Assembly (NCBI RefSeq): GCF_018323885.1 | Contig: NZ_AP024585.1 | Location: forward strand, 930,001-994,000 | Direction of reading: 5' to 3' | DNA: 64,000 nt | DNA from: Citrobacter amalonaticus | Lineage (GTDB): Bacteria; Pseudomonadota; Gammaproteobacteria; Enterobacterales; Enterobacteriaceae | Shown: in pieces, positions 1 to 12,533 of the stretch | How positions within the stretch are numbered: position 1 is the first letter of the stretch | Layout of the letters: each line of letters starts with the position of its first letter | The notes under the pieces: generated by a model | Told to the model about the DNA's origin: nothing | The model's database searches: none | The model's input: the letters and a program-made list of their open reading frames with translations, nothing else | Made by a program: the position numbers and the translations under genes

Positions 1-798
1 ACGGTGCATATAGTGCGGCGTCAGGGTCGCATCCATGTTTGGCGCAATGTTCCAGTAATACGGCAGATAGAACTCAAAATAGTTCTTCGACGAGTACTTG
101 GCGTTGGGGATCAGGAAACCGGAGCGGCGTTTATCCCCGACCGGCAATTGCAAATACGGACTGTAAAAGACAGGAACCGGGCCCAGCTTAAAGCGGGCGT
201 TCCAGATTTCTGCGACCTGTTCTTCACGGTCATGGATCACTTCGCTACCGACGACGCTCCAGGTATCAGAACCTGGCAGACAGGAGGTGAAACTCCCGTT
301 CTCAAGAATGGTATAGCGGTTTTCGCCGCGCTGTTTCATTAGATCCGCTTTACCGCGGCCCTGACGGCCCACCATCTGGTAGTCGCCTTCCCAGACGTTG
401 GTGTCTTTGGTGTTCAGGTTCGCCCAGCCCTTCGGTCCTTTCAGGATAACCTGGTTGTCATCGTAATGGACGTTGCCGAGCGCATCGACGGTACGTACAG
501 GCTCAGGCTGACCCTGAGCCTCTTTCTGATGAAGCTGCACCTCGTCGGCCTGCAGACGGCTGTTGCCCTGCATGATATCCACATTGCCGGTAAACACCGC
601 GTCGTCAGGATAATTTCCTTTCGCATGATCGGCATTAATCGTGACGGGGAGTTCATTTGTCTCGCCCTGCACCAGAGGACGGTCATAGCTTGGCACGCCT
701 AACATACATTGTGAGGCGAGACTGGCTGCCAGACCCTGTTGACTGTAAAGGGCAGTGGCAATCATGGTGGCCAGGAGGGTGGGAATACGTTTTTTCAT
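1..798 (-). CDS. lptD: LPS-assembly protein LptD, N-terminal 266 residues (partial)
   Basis: Outer-membrane beta-barrel protein that, with the lipoprotein LptE, inserts lipopolysaccharide into the outer leaflet. Only the N-terminal third is present; the frame stays open to the left edge (the family is about 784 aa). The start ATG is at 798 and is followed by a signal peptide of about 24 residues ([20 protein letters not shown], then a cleavage site near GLAA). The rest is the periplasmic jellyroll (LptA-like) domain and the first barrel strands. Cys31 and the Cys in SFTSCLPG (about 173) are the N-terminal partners of the inter-domain disulfides known in E. coli LptD. It is divergent from djlA across about 255 bp. 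Confidence 0.97.
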   Translation of the reverse strand, partial: MKKRIPTLLATMIATALYSQQGLAASLASQCMLGVPSYDRPLVQGETNELPVTINADHAKGNYPDDAVFTGNVDIMQGNSRLQADEVQLHQKEAQGQPEPVRTVDALGNVHYDDNQVILKGPKGWANLNTKDTNVWEGDYQMVGRQGRGKADLMKQRGENRYTILENGSFTSCLPGSDTWSVVGSEVIHDREEQVAEIWNARFKLGPVPVFYSPYLQLPVGDKRRSGFLIPNAKYSSKNYFEFYLPYYWNIAPNMDATLTPHYMHR

Positions 799-1053
799 AC
801 GTTGTATTTTATTGTTCCATCATCAGTAGCGTCGCGCGTGACAAACCGCCACAGCCTAACTTACTCATGTTCGTAGCGCTAGTGTTAATCCTGCCGCTAT
901 AGCGTCTGTGGTGTTAGTCACGGCTGTGAATGACAGGTATGATAATGCAAATTATAGGCGATGTCCCACAATTGACCGTAGCCGAAAGATCGTTAAAAGC
1001 CGCTTATTTTGTGGGACCTGGCCTCACCGAGAGTGAGACAAATTGGGGAGTCT
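799..1053. promoter_or_regulatory. lptD-djlA divergent intergenic region
   Basis: The 255 bp between the divergent lptD and djlA must carry both promoters. I cannot place the sigma-E promoter known for lptD in E. coli with confidence. A perfect 9-bp inverted repeat is visible, GTCCCACAA at 963-971 and TTGTGGGAC at 1009-1017, just before djlA. No ORF here looks like a gene. Confidence 0.5.
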
Positions 1054-1869
1054 ATGCAGTACTGGGGAAAAATAATTGGTGTGGCCGTGGCTCTGCTCAT
1101 GGGCGGCGGCTTTTGGGGCGTGGTGCTGGGGCTGTTGGTTGGCCACATGTTCGACAAAGCCCGCAGCCGCAAAATGGCGTGGTTTGCCAACCAGCGTGAG
1201 CGTCAGGCGCTGTTTTTTGCCACCACCTTTGAGGTGATGGGGCACTTAACCAAATCGAAAGGACGGGTTACCGAAGCCGATATCCATGTCGCCAATGTGC
1301 TGATGGACAGGATGAATTTGCACGGTGAATCGCGATCGGCTGCGCAAAATGCGTTTCGTATCGGAAAATCAGATAATTACCCGTTACGTGAAAAAATGCG
1401 CCAGTTTCGTAGCGTCTGTTTTGGTCGCTTCGATCTTATTCGTATGTTTCTTGAAATTCAGATTCAGGCGGCGTTTGCCGATGGTTCACTGCATCCCAAC
1501 GAGCGTGAAGTGCTGTATGTGATTGCCGAAGAGTTGGGCATTTCCCGCACTCAGTTCGATCAGTTCCTGCGCATGATGCAAGGGGGAGCCCAGTTTGGCG
1601 GTGGTTATCAGCAGCAGTCCGGCGGCGGTGGCTGGCAGCAGGCGCAACGCGGCCCGACGCTGGAGGACGCCTGCAACGTCCTCGGGGTTAAATCTACTGA
1701 CGATGCGACTACCATTAAACGTGCTTACCGTAAGCAGATGAGCGAGCACCATCCGGATAAGCTGGTGGCGAAAGGTCTGCCGCCGGAAATGATGGAAATG
1801 GCGAAGCAAAAAGCGCAGGAAATTCAGAAGGCTTACGAGCTGATCAAAGAGCAGAAAGGCTTTAAATAA
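1054..1869 (+). CDS. djlA: membrane-anchored DnaJ-like co-chaperone DjlA
   Basis: Inner-membrane J-domain protein that stimulates DnaK and activates the Rcs envelope stress phosphorelay when overproduced. It is 271 aa, the same as in E. coli. One transmembrane segment (residues about 6-31) is rich in Gly, as needed for the dimerising TM of this family. A TerB-like helical domain spans about 50-175, a Gly/Gln linker 177-198, and the J domain about 204-271 with HPD at 233-235. ATG 1054 is chosen over an upstream in-frame start because it follows a GGGGAG Shine-Dalgarno and gives the family N-terminus MQYWGKIIG. An ERIC element begins immediately after its stop. Confidence 0.97.
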   Translation: MQYWGKIIGVAVALLMGGGFWGVVLGLLVGHMFDKARSRKMAWFANQRERQALFFATTFEVMGHLTKSKGRVTEADIHVANVLMDRMNLHGESRSAAQNAFRIGKSDNYPLREKMRQFRSVCFGRFDLIRMFLEIQIQAAFADGSLHPNEREVLYVIAEELGISRTQFDQFLRMMQGGAQFGGGYQQQSGGGGWQQAQRGPTLEDACNVLGVKSTDDATTIKRAYRKQMSEHHPDKLVAKGLPPEMMEMAKQKAQEIQKAYELIKEQKGFK

Positions 1870-1870
1870 A

Positions 1871-1995
1871 TATACACGGCATCCTTCAAGCTGCCTCTTT
1901 GTTGGCCGCGCTGTGAAACCCCAGTCACATAGTTATCTATGCTCCTGGGGATTTCTTCGCTTGCCGCCTCGATGCGTCTCGAATGATTTGTGTCT
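1871..1995. repeat. ERIC (IRU) element between djlA and rluA
   Basis: Enterobacterial repetitive intergenic consensus element of about 125 bp, an imperfect palindrome. The conserved core reads CCCCAGTCACATAG at about 1918-1931, followed by CTATGCTCCTGGGGAT. The ends are inverted copies (TATACAC with CTTCAAG on the left; CGAATGATTTGTGTCTA on the right). It sits between the 3' ends of the convergent djlA and rluA genes, so a transcript of either strand would end in a long hairpin. A second copy lies at 17662-17780. Confidence 0.9.
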
Positions 1996-2032
1996 ATTCG
2001 CGAGCGTAATTCAAAGGGGCTACGTTATAAGA

Positions 2033-2692
2033 TTAAAAATCCGCTGGCGCTTTAAACGTCATGCTATTGCCGTATGCGGGATGGGTGATGGTCAGCATCT
2101 CGGCATGCAGTTGCAGTCGGGGGGCCATCGCCAGCGCCTCAGGCGGGGCATAAAAACGGTCGCCGAGAATGGGGTGGCCTAACGCCAGCATATGTACGCG
2201 CAGTTGGTGTGAACGTCCGGTGATGGGCTTCAACACTACTCGCGCGGTGTTATCTTCCGCAAACTCCACCACTTCATATTCGGTCTGCGCTGCTTTGCCG
2301 GTTTCATAACACACTTTCTGTTTCGGACGATTCGGCCAGTCGCAGATGAGCGGTAAATCCACCAGTCCCTCTGCGGGCGCAGGATGTCCCCATACCCGCG
2401 CCACATACTGTTTTTTCGGCTCGCGCTCGCGAAACTGACGCTTCAGCTCTCGCTCTGCCGCCTTGGTGAGGGCCACTACAATTACGCCGCTGGTTGCCAT
2501 ATCCAGACGATGCACAGATTCAGCCTGTGGATAGTCGCGTTGGATACGCGTCATCACGCTGTCTTTGTGTTCCTCAAGACGCCCCGGCACGGATAACAGG
2601 CCGCTTGGCTTGTTGACCACCATAATGTGCTCATCCTGATACAGGATCACCAGCCAGGGATCCTGCGGCGGATTGTAGTTTTCCATCGCCAT
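2033..2692 (-). CDS. rluA: dual-specificity rRNA/tRNA pseudouridine synthase RluA
   Basis: Converts U746 of 23S rRNA and U32 of several tRNAs to pseudouridine. It is 219 aa, matching E. coli. The catalytic Asp is D64 in the HRLDMATSG motif, and the C-terminal GRSHQLRVHM and ILGDRFY motifs of the RluA family are present. The start at 2692 (MAMENYNPP) is chosen from family length; a 19-residue upstream extension is possible in frame but overlaps the end of rapA and has no family counterpart. It lies 11 bp downstream of rapA, so probably cotranscribed. Confidence 0.97.
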   Translation of the reverse strand: MAMENYNPPQDPWLVILYQDEHIMVVNKPSGLLSVPGRLEEHKDSVMTRIQRDYPQAESVHRLDMATSGVIVVALTKAAERELKRQFREREPKKQYVARVWGHPAPAEGLVDLPLICDWPNRPKQKVCYETGKAAQTEYEVVEFAEDNTARVVLKPITGRSHQLRVHMLALGHPILGDRFYAPPEALAMAPRLQLHAEMLTITHPAYGNSMTFKAPADF

Positions 2693-2703
2693 ATTTGACT
2701 CCG

Positions 2704-5610
2704 TTACTGATGCGTGACGACGATAAGACGAAGCGCATCCAGACGCCATCCTGCCTGATTCAGGCTTTCCAGCACCTGTTGACGGTTGCTTTCAATGGCC
2801 GCGAGTTCATCATCACGAATGTTCGGGTTGACGGCGCGCAGCGCTTCCAGGCGCGACAGTTCTGCAGACAGTTTTTCATCCGCTTCATTACGCGCCGCGT
2901 CAATCAGGGCGCGGGCGGACTTCTCAACCTGCGCTTCACCCAGTTGCAGAATCGCATGAACATCCTGCTGCACCGCATTAACCAGTTTGCTGCCGGTGTG
3001 GCGGTTTACGGCACTCAACTGGCGGTTGAAGGTTTCAAACTCCACCTGCGCCGCGAGGTTGTTGCCGTTTTTATCCAGCAGCATGCGCACCGGCGTCGGC
3101 GGCAGGAAGCGGTTAAGCTGCAACTGCTTCGGTGCCTGGGCTTCCACAACGTATACCAGCTCCAGAAGCAGCGTACCGACCGGCAGCGCCTTATTCTTCA
3201 ACAAGGAAATGGTACTGCTACCGGTATCACCAGAGAGGATCAGATCCAGCCCGTTACGGATCAGCGGATGTTCCCAGGTAATAAACTGCGCGTCTTCACG
3301 CGACAGCGCCACGTCACGTTCAAAGGTAATGGTACAACCGTCTTCTGGCAGCCCCGGGAAGTCCGGCACCAGCATGTGATCGGATGGGGTCAGTACAATC
3401 AGGTTTTCACCACGATCGTCCTGGTTAATCCCCACGATATCAAACAGGTTCATGGCAAAGGCGATAAGGCTGGTGTCGTCGTCCTGCTCTTCAATACTTT
3501 CGGCCAGTTGCTGCGCTTTTTCGCCGCCGTTGGAGTGGATCTCCAGCAGACGGTCGCGACCCTGTTCCAGCTGCGCTTTCAGCGCTTCGTGTTGTTCGCG
3601 ACAGCTTTTGATCAGATCCTCAAAGCCATCGGTCTCTTCGGGCGCCGCCAGGTAGTTAATCAGGTTGCTGTAAACCGTATCATAAATAGCACGACCGGTC
3701 GGGCAGGTATGTTCGAACGCATCCAGACCTTCGTGATACCAGCGAACCAGCACCGACTGGGCGGTTTTCTCTAAATACGGGACATGGATTTGGATATCGT
3801 GCGCCTGGCCGATGCGGTCGAGACGACCAATACGTTGTTCCAGCAGGTCCGGGTTAAATGGCAGGTCGAACATCACCAGGTTGCTGGCAAACTGGAAGTT
3901 ACGACCTTCCGAGCCAATTTCTGAACACAGCAGCACCTGTGCACCGCTGTCCTCTTCGCCGAACCAGGCGGCGGCGCGGTCACGTTCGATAATCGACATC
4001 CCTTCGTGGAAGACCGCCGCGCGGATACCTTCGCGCTCGCGCAGCACTTGCTCCAGCTGCAGAGCGGTTGCCGCCTTCGCACAGATCACCAGCACTTTCT
4101 GTGAGCGATGGCTGGTCAGGTAGCCCATCAGCCACTCAACGCGTGGGTCGAAGTTCCACCAGGTGCCGGTATCCCCTTCAAATTCCTGATAAATCTGTTC
4201 CGGATAGAGCATATCGCGCGCTCTGTCTTCGGCGTTTTTGCGGGCACCCATGATGCCGGACACTTTAATGGCAGTCTGATACTGCGTCGGCAGCGGCAGC
4301 TTAATGGTGTGCAGTTCGCGTTTCGGGAAGCCTTTTACGCCGTTACGGGTGTTACGGAACAGCACGCGGCTGGTGCCGTGGCGGTCCATCAGCATGGAAA
4401 CCAGCTCCTGACGTGCGTTCTGCGCACCGTCGCGGTCGCTGTTTGCCGTTTGCAGCAGCGGTTCAATATCCTGCTCGCCAATCAGTTCGCCCAGCATGTT
4501 GAGCTCTTCATTGCTGAGCTTGTTACCGGCCAGCAGCATAGCGACGGCGTCGGCAACCGGGCGATAATTTTTCTGCTCTTCAACAAACTGTGCGAAATCG
4601 TGGAAACGGTTGGGATCCAGCAGGCGCAGACGCGCAAAGTGGCTTTCCATACCCAGTTGTTCCGGGGTGGCGGTCAGCAACAGTACGCCTGGCACGCGTT
4701 CCGCCAGTTGTTCTATCGCCACATATTCACGGCTCGGCGCCTCTTCGCTCCAGACGAGGTGGTGGGCTTCATCGACAACCAGCAGATCCCACTCGGCATC
4801 GCACAGGTGTTCCAGACGCTGCTTGTTACGGCGGGCGAAGTCCAGAGAACAGATCACCAGTTGTTCGGTTTCGAACGGGTTAAACGCATCGTGCTGCGCT
4901 TCGGCGTAGCGTTCGTCGTCAAACAGGGCGAAACGCAGATTGAAACGGCGCAGCATTTCGACCAGCCACTGATGCTGCAAGGTTTCTGGCACAATAATCA
5001 GCACGCGTTCTGCCGCGCCAGAAAGCAGTTGTTGATGCAGGATCATCCCGGCTTCAATGGTTTTGCCCAGACCCACTTCATCTGCCAGCAGTACGCGCGG
5101 CGCATGACGGCGACCCACATCGTGGGCGATGTTGAGCTGATGAGGGATCAGGCTGGTGCGCTGGCCGCGCAGACCGCTCCATGGCATGCGGTACTGTTCA
5201 CTTTGAAATTTACGTGCGCGGTAGCGCAGCGCAAACCGATCCATGCGGTCAATCTGACCAGCAAACAGGCGATCCTGCGGTTTGCTGAACGCCAGTTTGC
5301 TGTCGAGCAGGACTTCACGCAGCGTGACGCCGGCTTCTTCGGTATCAAGACGGGTACCAATGTAGGCAAGCAAACCATTTTCTTCTTTTACTTCATCGAT
5401 TTGCAGCTGCCAGCCTTCATGGCTGGTAATGGTATCGCCAGGGTTGAACATCACGCGGGTCACGGGGGAGTCACTGCGCGCATACAGACGGTTTTCACCG
5501 GTGGAGGGGAAAAGCAAAGTGACGGTGCGCGCATCCATGGCGACAACGGTTCCAAGTCCCAGTTCGCTTTCTGTATCGCTGATCCAGCGTTGACCAAGTG
5601 TAAAAGGCAT
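2704..5610 (-). CDS. rapA: RNA polymerase-associated ATPase RapA (HepA)
   Basis: SWI2/SNF2-type ATPase that binds RNA polymerase and recycles it from post-termination or salt-stalled complexes. It is 968 aa, the same as E. coli. Order of parts: N-terminal Tudor-like domains (about 1-107), helicase lobe 1 with Walker A GLGKT at 180-184 (Lys183) and DEAH at 280-283, lobe 2 with the C-terminal helicase motifs ([22 protein letters not shown]), and a C-terminal spacer domain. The start MPFTLGQRW is standard. The gene precedes rluA on the same strand. Confidence 0.98.
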   Translation of the reverse strand: MPFTLGQRWISDTESELGLGTVVAMDARTVTLLFPSTGENRLYARSDSPVTRVMFNPGDTITSHEGWQLQIDEVKEENGLLAYIGTRLDTEEAGVTLREVLLDSKLAFSKPQDRLFAGQIDRMDRFALRYRARKFQSEQYRMPWSGLRGQRTSLIPHQLNIAHDVGRRHAPRVLLADEVGLGKTIEAGMILHQQLLSGAAERVLIIVPETLQHQWLVEMLRRFNLRFALFDDERYAEAQHDAFNPFETEQLVICSLDFARRNKQRLEHLCDAEWDLLVVDEAHHLVWSEEAPSREYVAIEQLAERVPGVLLLTATPEQLGMESHFARLRLLDPNRFHDFAQFVEEQKNYRPVADAVAMLLAGNKLSNEELNMLGELIGEQDIEPLLQTANSDRDGAQNARQELVSMLMDRHGTSRVLFRNTRNGVKGFPKRELHTIKLPLPTQYQTAIKVSGIMGARKNAEDRARDMLYPEQIYQEFEGDTGTWWNFDPRVEWLMGYLTSHRSQKVLVICAKAATALQLEQVLREREGIRAAVFHEGMSIIERDRAAAWFGEEDSGAQVLLCSEIGSEGRNFQFASNLVMFDLPFNPDLLEQRIGRLDRIGQAHDIQIHVPYLEKTAQSVLVRWYHEGLDAFEHTCPTGRAIYDTVYSNLINYLAAPEETDGFEDLIKSCREQHEALKAQLEQGRDRLLEIHSNGGEKAQQLAESIEEQDDDTSLIAFAMNLFDIVGINQDDRGENLIVLTPSDHMLVPDFPGLPEDGCTITFERDVALSREDAQFITWEHPLIRNGLDLILSGDTGSSTISLLKNKALPVGTLLLELVYVVEAQAPKQLQLNRFLPPTPVRMLLDKNGNNLAAQVEFETFNRQLSAVNRHTGSKLVNAVQQDVHAILQLGEAQVEKSARALIDAARNEADEKLSAELSRLEALRAVNPNIRDDELAAIESNRQQVLESLNQAGWRLDALRLIVVTHQ

Positions 5611-5743
5611 ATTTGTTCGGCTCTATATCTTTAATTGCAGGCAATAACCACCCTCTGCCAGGGAGATGCTATGGCAGAACGGTAAATGGGGTCCAGGAAT
5701 GGAAGGGCGCTATGGTAATGGATGGCGATGGATTCGTCACGCG

Positions 5744-8095
5744 TCAAAATAACCCTAATTGGCCTGTCAGTAGTGTAGCAAAGTTATCATCAATGAAGGG
5801 AAGAATTCCTTCCGCGACGGGCTGGAGCTGTCGCGTCAGGTAATGCTCGTAATCCAGCGGCGAGTGTTGATAATCCTTTGGCTCTGGGCCGTTCAGGGTC
5901 CAGACATAGTGAATGGTGCCGCGGTTCTGGTACTGCGCCGGGCGTCCCCGCTTCAGGTTTTCTTCATCAGCCAGTCTGGCGGCGCGCACGTGTGGCGGAA
6001 CGTTGCGCTGGTACTCGCTTAACGGTCGACGCAGCCGCTTACGATAGACCAGACGCTCGTCCAGCTCGCCCGCCATCAGCCGATCAATGGTTTCACGTAC
6101 GTAATCCTGATACGGTTCGTGACGAAATATGCGCAGATACAATTCTTGCTGGAACTGCTGCGCCAGCGGTGTCCAGTCGGTACGCACGGTTTCCAGCCCT
6201 TTAAACACCATCCGCTGGTTTTCTCCTTCCTGAATCAAACCCGCGTAGCGTTTTTTGCTGCCGGTATCCGCGCCACGAATGGTGGGCATCAGAAAGCGGC
6301 AGAAATGCGTTTCATACTCCAGTTCCAGCGCGCTGGTAAGGTTCTTCTCCTGAAGCGATTGCGTCCACCAGGCGTTGACGTGTGCCACTAACGCGCGACC
6401 AATTTTCGCCGCTTCCTCTTCTGTGTGGGCGCGCTTCAGCCAGACGAAGGTGGAGTCGGTGTCGCCATAAATCACGTCATAGCCCTGGGCTTCAATGAGC
6501 GCTTTGGTCTGACGCATGATCGCGTGACCGCGCATGGTGATCGACGACGCCAGGCGCGGATCGAAAAAGCGGCAGGCCGTTGTGCCGAGTACACCGTAAA
6601 AGGCATTCATGATGATCTTCAGCGCCTGAGAAAGCGGTTTATTACCGTGCCGTTTGGCGTCGTCACGCCCCTGCCAGATCGACGTCACGATCTCTGGCAG
6701 GCAGTGTTTGTCCCGCGAGAACCAGGCGTCGAGAAATCCTTCGGTGCTGTGTTCGGGATCCGGGTGCGCCATCCCTTCCACCAGTCCGACTGGGTCGATC
6801 AAAAAGGTGCGAATGATCGAGGGGTACAGGCTTTTGTAATCCAGCACCAGCACCGAATCATACAAGCCGGGACGCGAATCCATCACGTAACCGCCGGGGC
6901 TGGCGTGGGGCGGTACTTCACCAAGGTTCGGCGCAACGTAACCGGCGCGATGCATACGTGGAAAATAGAGATGGCCAAACGCGGCGACCGAACCGCCGTG
7001 ACGATCGACTGGTAATCCGTTAACCGTGGATCGTTCTAACAGGAACGGCACGATCTCGGTTTTATGAAAGACTCGTGTCACCAGCTCGCAATCTTTCAGA
7101 TTGTAGGTGGCGAGCGCGGGTTTATCTTCGGCAAAACGTCTGTCGATCTCATCCATGCGATCCCAGGGATTATCGATCGATTTACCTTCCCCCAGCAGTT
7201 CTTGCGAAACGGTCTCCAGCGAAAACGACGAGAAATTCCAGAAGGCAGACTTCAGCGCCTCAATGCCGTCAACGATCAGCCGACCTTTCGCCTGGGCGAA
7301 AAAAACGCCATTTTTAAAACCGTGCTCACGCCACTCGAGTTCGCTGTTATCGCGGCCAAAACGCAGCGGGATACGGTAGCGCTCAGCATGTTTTTGCAAC
7401 ACGCGCAGGTCGAACTGCACCAGATTCCAGCCGATGATGAGGTCGGGATCGTAGCGGGCAACCCACTCGTTAAGCTTTTCCAACAGTTGTGGGCGGCTGT
7501 TGACGTACTCAAGCTGGAAATCGAGCGCTGATGAATCGCCATTTTCGGGGCCGAGCATATAGACAATGCGCTGCCCGCAGCCTTCAAGCCCAATGCAGTA
7601 CAACTCGCCGTGGCGGGTGGTTTCAATGTCCAGAGACAACCATTTGAGCGGTGGACGATAGTCGGGATGGGGCTTTAATCGCGCATTGACGATCGCACCG
7701 TTGCGCGTCTCACCTTCGACCCACACTGGCGAGGTGATAAAGCGTTCCATCAGATAGCGTTCAGGCGGGCGGACATCGCCTTCATAAACCGTCACGCCAT
7801 TCTCACGCAACAGCTTTTCCAGTCGCATCAACTGGCGATGCGAACGGCAGTAAAGACCCGAAACCGGCTGACGATGAAAATCTTTGAGGTTGAGCGGCGT
7901 CAGACGATAACCATTTTCACTGCTTAATAACGACGTGACGCGGGCGGTTAGCGCGGTAGGGATAAACGCAACGGACTCCTGCGGCGCAAGCGTGACCTGC
8001 AAAGGCCCGCTGTCTGTTGCCAGCCAGAAGGAGACTTCAGTTCCCTGCGACGAATCCCGCCAGTGCCGGGTTAAGATAAAACCTGCCTGCGCCAC
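5744..8095 (-). CDS. polB: DNA polymerase II
   Basis: SOS-induced B-family polymerase with 3'-5' proofreading, used for replication restart and lesion bypass. It is 783 aa, identical in length to E. coli PolB. Exonuclease motif I is SLDIET with D156 and E158. Polymerase motif A is DYKSLYPSI, and the active-site motif C YGDTDS lies at about 545. A clear LexA box lies 56 bp before the start. It lies downstream of araD on the same strand, but the LexA site implies its own promoter. Confidence 0.98.
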   Translation of the reverse strand: MAQAGFILTRHWRDSSQGTEVSFWLATDSGPLQVTLAPQESVAFIPTALTARVTSLLSSENGYRLTPLNLKDFHRQPVSGLYCRSHRQLMRLEKLLRENGVTVYEGDVRPPERYLMERFITSPVWVEGETRNGAIVNARLKPHPDYRPPLKWLSLDIETTRHGELYCIGLEGCGQRIVYMLGPENGDSSALDFQLEYVNSRPQLLEKLNEWVARYDPDLIIGWNLVQFDLRVLQKHAERYRIPLRFGRDNSELEWREHGFKNGVFFAQAKGRLIVDGIEALKSAFWNFSSFSLETVSQELLGEGKSIDNPWDRMDEIDRRFAEDKPALATYNLKDCELVTRVFHKTEIVPFLLERSTVNGLPVDRHGGSVAAFGHLYFPRMHRAGYVAPNLGEVPPHASPGGYVMDSRPGLYDSVLVLDYKSLYPSIIRTFLIDPVGLVEGMAHPDPEHSTEGFLDAWFSRDKHCLPEIVTSIWQGRDDAKRHGNKPLSQALKIIMNAFYGVLGTTACRFFDPRLASSITMRGHAIMRQTKALIEAQGYDVIYGDTDSTFVWLKRAHTEEEAAKIGRALVAHVNAWWTQSLQEKNLTSALELEYETHFCRFLMPTIRGADTGSKKRYAGLIQEGENQRMVFKGLETVRTDWTPLAQQFQQELYLRIFRHEPYQDYVRETIDRLMAGELDERLVYRKRLRRPLSEYQRNVPPHVRAARLADEENLKRGRPAQYQNRGTIHYVWTLNGPEPKDYQHSPLDYEHYLTRQLQPVAEGILPFIDDNFATLLTGQLGLF

Positions 8096-8150
8096 GCTGT
8101 TTATCCATCAAAAAACCAGGCATGATTATAGCCTGGTTCAACGTGTTGTG

Positions 8151-8166
8151 CTGGGGTTTTATACAG
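8151..8166 (-). promoter_or_regulatory. LexA (SOS) box of polB
   Basis: Read on the minus strand, CTGTATAAAACCCCAG matches the LexA operator CTG-N10-CAG with the usual TATA-rich spacer. It lies between the araD stop and the polB start, as in E. coli, where polB (dinA) is SOS-regulated. This places polB under LexA repression. Confidence 0.85.
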
Positions 8167-8178
8167 TTATCGGCGCTG

Positions 8179-8874
8179 CTACTGCCCGTAATAGGCTTTC
8201 GCTCCGTGCTTGCGCAGGTAATGCTTATCCAGCAACGTTTGCTGCATCTCGGGTAACTGTGGCGCGAGCTGGCGGCAGAAAATGCCCATGTAGGCAACCT
8301 CTTCTAAGACGATGGCGTTATGCACCGCGTCTTCGGCATTTTTCCCCCACGCAAAGGGACCGTGTGAATGCACCAGTACGCCTGGCATTTGCGCGGCGTC
8401 TATTCCATGCATCTTAAAGGTTTCGACGATCACCTTGCCGGTTTCCCATTCATACTCGCCGTTGATCTCGTGGCTGGTCATTTTGCGGGTGCAAGGGATG
8501 GGGCCGTAGAAATAGTCGGCATGCGTGGTGCCCGTTGCCGGAATGGACTGTCCGGCCTGCGCCCAGATGGTCGCGTGGCGCGAATGGGTATGCACAATAC
8601 CACCAATGGTGGGAAAAGCCTGGTACAGCAGACGATGCGTCGGCGTATCGGACGAGGGCTTTTTCTGACCTTCAATCACTTCACCCGTCGCGATGCTGAC
8701 AACCACCATATCGTCAGCGGTCATCACGCTGTAATCAACGCCGGAAGGTTTAATGATAAAGACGCCGTGGTCGCGATCGACGGCACTGACGTTCCCCCAG
8801 GTGAGCGTGACCAGGTTGTGCTTTGGCAGCGCCAGATTCGCTGCCAGTACCTGGCGTTTGAGATCTTCTAGCAT
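8179..8874 (-). CDS. araD: L-ribulose-5-phosphate 4-epimerase
   Basis: Last enzyme of the arabinose pathway; it makes D-xylulose 5-phosphate for the pentose phosphate pathway. It is 231 aa, standard length. It is a class II aldolase-family fold with Zn ligands H95, H97 and H171 and catalytic D76 all present. The stop is TAG. It is the third gene of araBAD, separated from araA by a REP pair, as in E. coli. Confidence 0.98.
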   Translation of the reverse strand: MLEDLKRQVLAANLALPKHNLVTLTWGNVSAVDRDHGVFIIKPSGVDYSVMTADDMVVVSIATGEVIEGQKKPSSDTPTHRLLYQAFPTIGGIVHTHSRHATIWAQAGQSIPATGTTHADYFYGPIPCTRKMTSHEINGEYEWETGKVIVETFKMHGIDAAQMPGVLVHSHGPFAWGKNAEDAVHNAIVLEEVAYMGIFCRQLAPQLPEMQQTLLDKHYLRKHGAKAYYGQ

Positions 8875-8885
8875 GTTTTTCTCCC

Positions 8886-8961
8886 TGCCTGATGACGATG
8901 TAACCGCGTTATCAGGCCTACACAGAGATGTAGGCCTGATTCAGCAAAGCGCCATCAGGCA
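8886..8961. repeat. BIME: two inverted REP units between araA and araD
   Basis: Two REP-like palindromes in opposite orientation: 8886-8920 (GCCTGATGACG to TTATCAGGCC) and 8931-8961 (TAGGCCTGATTCAGC to GCCATCAGGC). They share the internal GTAGGCCTGAT/ATCAGGCCTAC edges. The element lies within the araBAD transcript, where such structures are known to protect upstream mRNA and lower distal gene expression. Confidence 0.8.
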
Positions 8962-8970
8962 ACCATTTGC

Positions 8971-10473
8971 TTAACGTTTAAAGCCGTAATACATGTCGTT
9001 CCAGCGCAGCGCGTCCTTGAAGGCGGGCAGGCGGGTATCGTTATCAATCACGGTGATTTCGATATCGTGCATTTCGGCGAACTGACGCATGTCGTTGAGA
9101 TCCAGCGCATGGCTGAAGACGGTATGGTGCGCGCCGCCGGCCAGGATCCACGCTTCAGACGCGGTCGGCAGGTCCGGTTGAGCTTTCCACAGCGCGTTGG
9201 CGACCGGCAGTTTCGGCAGCGCATGCGGGGTTTTCACGGTGTCGATGCAGTTGACCAGCAGACGATAGCGATCGCCTAGGTCGATCAGGCTGGCCACGAT
9301 CGCCGGACCGGTCTGCGTATTGAAGATCAGACGGGCAGGATCGTCTTTACCGCCAATGCCGAGATGCTGAACATCAAGGATCGGTTTTTCGTCCACCGCG
9401 ATCGACGGACACACTTCCAGCATGTGGGAGCCGAGCACCAGATCGTTGCCTTTCTCGAAGTGATAGGTGTAATCCTCCATAAAGGAGGTGCCGCCCTGCA
9501 GACCGGTTGACATCACTTTCATGATGCGAAGCAGAGCGGCAGTTTTCCAGTCGCCTTCGCCAGCAAAGCCATAGCCCTGCTGCATCAGGCGTTGTACGGC
9601 CAGACCCGGAAGCTGTTTCAGACCGTGCAAATCTTCAAAGGTGGTCGTGAAGGCGTGGAAGCCGCCCTGCTCCAGAAAGCGCTTCATACCCAGTTCAATA
9701 CGCGCCGCTTCCAGCACGTTCTGGCGTTTTTCACCGTGAACCTGAGTGGCGGCGGTCAGGGTGTAGCTATTTTCGTATTCGTCAATCAGGGCATTGATGT
9801 CGCCGTCGCTGATGGAATTCACCACCTGCACCAGATCGCCCACAGCCCAGGTGTTGACCGAGAAGCCGAACTTGATCTGCGCGGCGACTTTATCGCCATC
9901 GGTAACCGCCACTTCACGCATGTTGTCGCCAAAGCGGCACACTTTCAGATGACGGGTATCCTGTTTCGACACCGCATGACGCATCCAGGAACCGATACGG
10001 GCATGAGCCTGTTGATCCTGCCAGTGACCGGTGACTACCGCATGTTGCTGGCGCATGCGTGCGCCGATAAAACCGAACTCACGACCGCCGTGCGCAGTCT
10101 GGTTGAGGTTCATAAAGTCCATGTCGATGCTGTCCCACGGAAGGGCTGCATTGAACTGGGTGTGGAATTGCAGCAACGGTTTATTGAGGATGGTCAGGCC
10201 GTTGATCCACATTTTGGCTGGAGAGAAGGTATGCAGCCAGACCACCAGACCCGCACAACGATCGTCATAGTTCGCGTCACGGCAAATGGCGGTGATTTCA
10301 TCCGGTGTGGTCCCCAGTGGTTTTAACACCAGCTTGCAGGGTAGTTTCGCTTCGGTATTCAGCGCCTTGACGACGTGCTCCGCGTGCTGAGTAACCTGAC
10401 GCAGCGTCTCAGGGCCGTACAAATGCTGGCTGCCAATTACAAACCACACTTCATAGTTATCAAAAATAGTCAT
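8971..10473 (-). CDS. araA: L-arabinose isomerase
   Basis: Converts L-arabinose to L-ribulose in the cytoplasm with Mn2+. It is 500 aa, identical in length to E. coli AraA. The metal and catalytic residues E306, E333, H350 and H450 are all in place (in AGEGDWK, SFMEDY, LGSHML and GGAHHT). It is the second gene of araBAD, 10 bp after araB. Confidence 0.98.
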   Translation of the reverse strand: MTIFDNYEVWFVIGSQHLYGPETLRQVTQHAEHVVKALNTEAKLPCKLVLKPLGTTPDEITAICRDANYDDRCAGLVVWLHTFSPAKMWINGLTILNKPLLQFHTQFNAALPWDSIDMDFMNLNQTAHGGREFGFIGARMRQQHAVVTGHWQDQQAHARIGSWMRHAVSKQDTRHLKVCRFGDNMREVAVTDGDKVAAQIKFGFSVNTWAVGDLVQVVNSISDGDINALIDEYENSYTLTAATQVHGEKRQNVLEAARIELGMKRFLEQGGFHAFTTTFEDLHGLKQLPGLAVQRLMQQGYGFAGEGDWKTAALLRIMKVMSTGLQGGTSFMEDYTYHFEKGNDLVLGSHMLEVCPSIAVDEKPILDVQHLGIGGKDDPARLIFNTQTGPAIVASLIDLGDRYRLLVNCIDTVKTPHALPKLPVANALWKAQPDLPTASEAWILAGGAHHTVFSHALDLNDMRQFAEMHDIEITVIDNDTRLPAFKDALRWNDMYYGFKR

Positions 10474-10483
10474 TGTCGTGTCC

Positions 10484-12292
<1,809 letters not shown>

Positions 12293-12302
12293 TGGCATCG
12301 CA

Positions 12303-12324
12303 AAGTGTGACGCCGTGCAAATAA
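12303..12324. promoter_or_regulatory. CRP site of the ara control region
   Basis: The segment begins AAGTGTGACGCCGTGCA, giving the TGTGA half-site and a weak second half, in the same position between araI1 and araO1 as in E. coli. It would make both araBAD and araC responsive to cAMP-CRP. Confidence 0.75.
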
Positions 12325-12328
12325 TCAA

Positions 12329-12366
12329 TGTGGACATTTCTGCTCTGGTTATAGACACTTTTGTTA
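12329..12366 (+). promoter_or_regulatory. araO1 operator
   Basis: Two AraC half-sites, TGTGGACATTTCTGCTC (12329-12345) and TATAGACACTTTTGTTA (12350-12366), sit 21 bp apart in direct orientation. They correspond to araO1L and araO1R, through which AraC represses its own promoter pC. Confidence 0.75.
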
Positions 12367-12488
12367 CCCGTTTTTGTGGCAGTCATCGCACTGAGTCGTG
12401 ACATAATGCTTTTCACAAGCGGGGTTGATGGGACCGCCCGTGATGGTGCGGCAACAAGGCAGGACGCAAACCATACTGTCCTGCGTAA

Positions 12489-12505
12489 TATGGACAATTT
12501 GTTTC
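12489..12505. promoter_or_regulatory. araO2 half-site in the araC leader
   Basis: TATGGACAATTTGTTTC differs by one base from the E. coli O2 half-site as I recall it. Its centre is about 213 bp from the centre of araI1, close to the spacing of about 210 bp used for the repression loop. It lies about 30 bp before the araC start. Confidence 0.75.
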
Positions 12506-12533
12506 CTCACTGAACCTCGGGAGTCGTGAAATT

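Noticed and set aside
4108..5634. 508-codon open frame on the plus strand opposite rapA (and another at 2695-3774)
   Set aside because: Antisense to a well-conserved gene. The long frame results from the GC-rich third positions of rapA; it has no family resemblance or ribosome site.
9592..10326. 244-codon plus-strand frame opposite araA
   Set aside because: Antisense shadow with no recognisable domain.
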